Shown: positions 12,046 to 15,659 of the stretch, piece after piece
How positions within the stretch are numbered: the stretch's first letter is position 1
Layout of the letters: every line of letters starts with the position of its first letter
NCBI GenBank assembly: GCA_002496355.1
Contig: DAJP01000002.1
Coordinates: 18,251-33,909, forward strand
Length of the DNA: 15,659 nucleotides
Direction of reading: 5' to 3'
Origin: Euryarchaeota archaeon UBA346
Lineage (GTDB): Archaea > Thermoplasmatota > E2 > DHVEG-1
Program-made: the position numbers and the translations under genes
Notes under the pieces: generated by a model
Told to the model about the DNA's origin: nothing
Database searches by the model: none
The model's input: only the letters and a program-made list of their open reading frames with translations

Positions 12046-14925
12046 ATTTCAAAAAAGATTGGTCCCAAGATAAAAACATTATCCGTTCTTTGGATATGGT
12101 TCCTTCTTCTTTCTCCTGGAGTGTTGGGAATCGCTTCTCTCTCGAATCACGCTTTGGCCTCTGATCAGGAACTTGTGTCGAAGATCTCAAGGGTGATTGA
12201 ACTCCCACCAGAATCTGATTATGTCATCCGATTCGATTCGCAGAACCAGACATTGATAGCCCAAGAGACAGAACCAACCACGACAGGATTGTCTGAGAGC
12301 GTTATCGCAGCGATCGCAAAATCACCACGATGGATTCAACTAAGACTGACGAGTCAGTTTCATTATCTCAACGACCCAGAAAGCTATGCGGCGATCCTAT
12401 TAAATTCCAGTAATCAGTTTGCCGATGAGATAGCGTTTTCCATCGCCTGTTGCCCTGTAGGAAGAGTTCCTTCTGCGGCACTTCTCAAGGAAAATGCAGA
12501 AGCATTGTATGAAAACGACCAATGGATCTCCTATGCTGACATCATTGAGTACGATGATGGAATGGGGAATTATTCTTCAACGATTCAATACCGGGTCCTA
12601 GAAAACGGAACTGAGAAGATTATAACGTTACCCTCTGAGATTTATTACTGGTATGTGGTCCATCCAAAGATAACCAACGAGGAAATCGACGCGGTGTATG
12701 GACCCCTGTGGCGCAACTATCTCTTCAACCACAATGACATCAATTATCCCTTGCTCAAGGAAAAACTCTCAGCCATCCAGTATCTCTGGGATTGTCAATC
12801 CTATGATCAACCAGGGGGACGACTCTGGAGTGTGTGTATCAACGAGCATCCGACCGCGATTGAGGCAGTCAGCTATTGGATCGGAAAGACCGTCCCAAAC
12901 CAAGCCACAGGAGATAGACCTGGGCAAGCCTCAATCATCGCCCATGAACATAACGGCTGGTGCGGGGAGCTGCAAAAGATAGCGGTTGCTGCACAACGAG
13001 CAGCGCTCATCCCGACCATCGCTGCCAGTAATGTTGGTGAGGATCATGTCTGGCGTGAGTTCTATGAACGAGGCTGGCATGAGAACGACAACTGGTGGAG
13101 CGATACTGGTGGTGCTGTGGATAGACCAGATGTATACGCGTATGGATGGGGAAAGAACATGTCCGCTATTTACCAATGGCGTGGTGATGGGACTATCCTA
13201 CAGGATACGGAGCGGTACATCCATGAAGAAGACCGCATCACTGTTGATTTTACGATAAAAGACCTTTTTTTACAGCCGGTTGACGGCGCCCGGGTCATCG
13301 TCCTAGTAAAAGGTCCAAAGGATATCACGTTTTATAGGAACCTTTTCTCAGAAAAACTACAAAACCTCTGGGATAAGCTTCCGGAGATTCTTAAAGGAAA
13401 ACTTTTTTCGTTGATTTTTAACAAACTAGACGAACGAATCGATCACGTACCGGATAGCATCACTGGGTTTACGATCGCCACCTGGAGTTATACGGATTCG
13501 GAGGGACGATGTAGTGTTGAGCTAGGAAAGAACCTTAGTTATCTCTATTTGATCCAAGAGGGGAACTTGAAGAAACCCTGGCAACTCGCCCATCATAATA
13601 CCCTGCGAAGTCTTAAAACAGGGACGGATAAATCATTTAGAATCACTCTGTTGGATGCCTCACGTAAGCCCCAGAAGACGACCCCTGAGAACATTCACCT
13701 ACCTGTTTGTGGATTTCATCTTTCCTTCACCAGCAGTGGGTATCAATTACAGAAACATTTTACGAACGAAGGAGTCGGTAGATATGAATTTCTAGGGAGT
13801 ATCGATATACTATTACTGGATCAAGATAATTTTCAACGATACCAGGACGGAACTGCGTTTAGTTACTTAAAATATTATGATAGTATCGGTGCCGCGATCA
13901 ATGAAACCTTTACTGGTCCAACTGAGGAAAAAAATCTTTATCTTATCTTCAGAAATCATAACCGATTAACACATGAGATCATTGATTTTTCTCTGGATGT
14001 TTCTGTTCAGACCACTGGTGACCGGGTGCAGATCGTTTCCCCGGACACCATGCTTTTTGAAACACCATTCTATTGCATCGGCGATAAGATTCTTATCTCT
14101 GGAATTGTGACAGGAGGACCAGTCTATCTTTCCTTTGATCATGAGCCTTCTGTAATCGAGCTTTTACCTATAAACGGGGAATGGTCTTATGTATGGAACA
14201 CCTCTCAAGCGGCCCTCGGTATTCATCTGATTACTATTTCTGATGGAGGGAACGTATCAGATGAGAAATCCATTCAGTTGATTGATGGGCGTCCACCTTC
14301 TCTGACAATCGACACCCCTGTGGATAGTGCGATCCTTGAAAGAGGTATTCTCGATATCTCTGGACGAAGTTCAGATAATTGTGACATCGACCATATTGAA
14401 GTTACTCTGAATAATATCACAAAAACAGCAACTGGATCAATCACCTGGAATCTCTCGTGGGATACAACGGAATTCGCCCTCGGCGATTATCTCCTCTCTG
14501 TGAAAGCAATAGATACCCATGGTCTGATTTCAACTCATACACATTTGATAGTTCTCAATGAAAGTGGTCATAGCTGGAGCCCGCAGATCCACACCATATT
14601 CTATAGTCCTTCGAATCTCACGAACACCAGCAATGTGATTATCTATGCAAACGTAACATCGACCAGCCCGTTTGCCCTTCGCAATATTGTGCTTTACTGT
14701 TTTGAAGGGAACGAAACGATGTCCTATGAGATGTATCAATATGGCGCAAACCCGGTCCAAGGTCGTCATGAGGAGGACCCATTCTTCAATCAATCCAATG
14801 CCCCTCTTTTTGGTGTTGAACTCGGTCAGTTTTCCTCTGGTCAGTCTATCGGATTCTGGATCGTGGCAACCGATACTGCTAATAATAGGGTACAATCTGA
14901 GGGAGACGCGTTCACCATCCAATAG
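12046..14925 (+). CDS. Secreted multidomain transglutaminase with Ig-like repeats
   Basis: This is a large extracellular protein of about 959 residues. Residues 1-40 form a signal peptide: KKIGPKIK, then LSVLWIWFLLLSPGVLG, with likely cleavage after NHALA. A transglutaminase core follows, with Cys306 (HNGWCGELQKIA), His334 (GEDHVWREF) and Asp348 (ENDNWW), a plausible Cys-His-Asp triad. From about 397 a transthyretin-like beta domain appears (VDFTIKDLFLQPVDGARVIV). The C-terminal third holds Ig-like beta domains (one spans SLTIDTPVDSAILERG to THLIVLNE) and several N-glycosylation sequons. No C-terminal anchor is seen. It probably cross-links or cleaves surface or environmental protein. The reading frame is open from an ATG at 11890, inside the previous gene, but TATA, GGAGG and signal peptide place the start near 12046. 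There the only in-frame candidate is ATT, or a one-base frameshift is present. Confidence 0.8.
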   Translation: MSKKIGPKIKTLSVLWIWFLLLSPGVLGIASLSNHALASDQELVSKISRVIELPPESDYVIRFDSQNQTLIAQETEPTTTGLSESVIAAIAKSPRWIQLRLTSQFHYLNDPESYAAILLNSSNQFADEIAFSIACCPVGRVPSAALLKENAEALYENDQWISYADIIEYDDGMGNYSSTIQYRVLENGTEKIITLPSEIYYWYVVHPKITNEEIDAVYGPLWRNYLFNHNDINYPLLKEKLSAIQYLWDCQSYDQPGGRLWSVCINEHPTAIEAVSYWIGKTVPNQATGDRPGQASIIAHEHNGWCGELQKIAVAAQRAALIPTIAASNVGEDHVWREFYERGWHENDNWWSDTGGAVDRPDVYAYGWGKNMSAIYQWRGDGTILQDTERYIHEEDRITVDFTIKDLFLQPVDGARVIVLVKGPKDITFYRNLFSEKLQNLWDKLPEILKGKLFSLIFNKLDERIDHVPDSITGFTIATWSYTDSEGRCSVELGKNLSYLYLIQEGNLKKPWQLAHHNTLRSLKTGTDKSFRITLLDASRKPQKTTPENIHLPVCGFHLSFTSSGYQLQKHFTNEGVGRYEFLGSIDILLLDQDNFQRYQDGTAFSYLKYYDSIGAAINETFTGPTEEKNLYLIFRNHNRLTHEIIDFSLDVSVQTTGDRVQIVSPDTMLFETPFYCIGDKILISGIVTGGPVYLSFDHEPSVIELLPINGEWSYVWNTSQAALGIHLITISDGGNVSDEKSIQLIDGRPPSLTIDTPVDSAILERGILDISGRSSDNCDIDHIEVTLNNITKTATGSITWNLSWDTTEFALGDYLLSVKAIDTHGLISTHTHLIVLNESGHSWSPQIHTIFYSPSNLTNTSNVIIYANVTSTSPFALRNIVLYCFEGNETMSYEMYQYGANPVQGRHEEDPFFNQSNAPLFGVELGQFSSGQSIGFWIVATDTANNRVQSEGDAFTIQ

Positions 14926-15007
14926 AACATACATAGAGACTTTTAACAACTTTTAAAAAAGGATGCAACATCCCAGATACATATTACTTGTTGTGGGGAA
15001 TGAAAAG

Positions 15008-15659
15008 ATGAGTCCAATAGATCAACCAAGGAAGCGAGTAGATAATCCACCTCAAAGATTACAAAAAAAATCACGGAAATGGATATACCTTGCATTGATA
15101 CTCGTTGTAGTTGTGATTGCTGCTGTCGCAATCGTAGTATCCCAGAATCTGTTATCACCATCAAATGATAACAATGAACCGGAAGGAAACCCTGTCGCAC
15201 TCTTTGATACGAGCTTTGGTACATTCAAAGTAGAATTATATCGGGATAAGATGCCGGAAACCGTTGATAATTTTGTTAAACTGGTCAATGATGGTTTTTA
15301 CAATGGAGTGATTTTCCATCGAATCGGCGATAATTTTATGATTCAGGGCGGCGGGTATTACCCGAATGGAACCCGAAAAACCAGCCCATATGGGAACATC
15401 CCCTTTGAAACCAGCGATGTGAAACATATCGATGGTGCGATTTCAATGGCGAGCACCGGAGCAAAGGTTGGAGGCGCAGCAGAATTCTTCATTTGTGATG
15501 GCGCTCAGACATTCCTTGATGGAAACTATGCTGCTTTCGGAGTGGTCGTAGAAGGTATCGATGTTGTTCGAACTATCGCTTCGCAACCACACCCAGATAG
15601 CGGTGATGGAACCGGGAAACCAGATACAGATATCCTCATCAATAACATTATCATAATAA
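15008..15659 (+). CDS. Membrane-anchored cyclophilin-type peptidyl-prolyl isomerase, 3' partial
   Basis: The frame runs off the window end; 217 residues are visible and probably only a few are missing. A basic N-terminus (PRKR, QKKSRK) is followed by one membrane helix (about 25-45, WIYLALILVVVVIAAVAIVV), so the enzyme domain faces outside. The cyclophilin domain covers about 63 onward. VIFHRIGDNFMIQGGG holds catalytic Arg105 and the pocket residues Phe110, Met111 and Gln113; AAEFFICDG and FLDGNYAAFGVV complete the site. It catalyses cis-trans isomerisation of X-Pro bonds, presumably in exported proteins. The upstream in-frame ATG at 14963 is less likely, because the conserved basic-plus-helix layout needs no extension and GGGG lies about 11 bases before 15008. 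It follows the secreted transglutaminase by 82 bases in the same direction. Confidence 0.88.
   Translation, partial: MSPIDQPRKRVDNPPQRLQKKSRKWIYLALILVVVVIAAVAIVVSQNLLSPSNDNNEPEGNPVALFDTSFGTFKVELYRDKMPETVDNFVKLVNDGFYNGVIFHRIGDNFMIQGGGYYPNGTRKTSPYGNIPFETSDVKHIDGAISMASTGAKVGGAAEFFICDGAQTFLDGNYAAFGVVVEGIDVVRTIASQPHPDSGDGTGKPDTDILINNIIII

Noticed and set aside
14530..14949. 139-residue minus-strand frame opposite the end of the secreted transglutaminase
   Set aside because: It is a shadow of a strongly supported gene, with no recognisable domain.
14963..15007. Earlier ATG for the cyclophilin at 14963
   Set aside because: It is in frame, but adds 15 residues with no family counterpart and has a poorly spaced ribosome site. 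It cannot be fully excluded.
1..15659. Mobile element, CRISPR array, tRNA or rRNA
   Set aside because: I saw no transposase, integrase, terminal inverted repeats, regularly spaced repeats or cloverleaf-like sequence. The only repeats are the paralogous genes.

Overview
The window looks like chromosomal DNA from an archaeon of moderate GC. Three conserved genes of unknown or poorly known function are of archaeal type: a Mut7-C RNase-like protein, a DUF424 protein and a DUF763 protein. Start regions carry TATA-like boxes about 25-30 bases before short leaders. Shine-Dalgarno matches are GAGGTGAT and GGAGG, and one gene (DUF763) looks leaderless. A euryarchaeal lineage in the broad sense, possibly Thermoplasmatota, is a guess. 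I see no rRNA, tRNA, CRISPR array, transposase or phage gene.

Layout. (1) 14-784: a Mut7-C/zinc-ribbon protein (+) meets a DUF424 protein (-) tail to tail. (2) 785-1238: a stretch with no large gene, holding TATA boxes, a probable 51-residue single-helix membrane protein (906-1061, -) and a poly-U terminator for the next operon. (3) 1239-4837 (-): an operon read right to left, made of a cytosolic transglutaminase-like protein (TGase1) and two tandem paralogous MFS transporters of equal length. A decayed copy of the TGase1 3' end lies between the two transporters. (4) 4917-5930 (+): an extended short-chain dehydrogenase/epimerase, divergent from operon 3. (5) 5902-9565 (-): a tight second operon made of a LuxE-type acyl-adenylating enzyme, a second transglutaminase-like protein (TGase2) and an Nramp-like transporter. 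(6) 9727-10878 (+): a DUF763 protein with a helix-hairpin-helix. (7) 10995-15659 (+): an LPG-synthase-type (UPF0104) membrane protein, a large secreted transglutaminase with Ig-like domains and an unusual start, and a membrane-anchored cyclophilin cut by the window end.

The most interesting feature is the repeated pairing of a cytosolic transglutaminase-fold protein with a polytopic transporter: TGase1 with MFS and MFS, TGase2 with Nramp-like. The second pair also has an acyl-activating enzyme. Transglutaminase homologues are known that join an activated acyl group to an amine (AdmF of andrimid biosynthesis). I therefore infer, without proof, that these operons make or break an acyl-amide compound and move it across the membrane. 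TGase2 has a normal Cys-His-Asp triad, whereas TGase1 has Cys-Glu-His at the same positions. The tandem transporters and the gene relic show how the first operon grew by segmental duplication. The right-hand end is instead directed outside the cell: a secreted transglutaminase beside a membrane-anchored peptidyl-prolyl isomerase.
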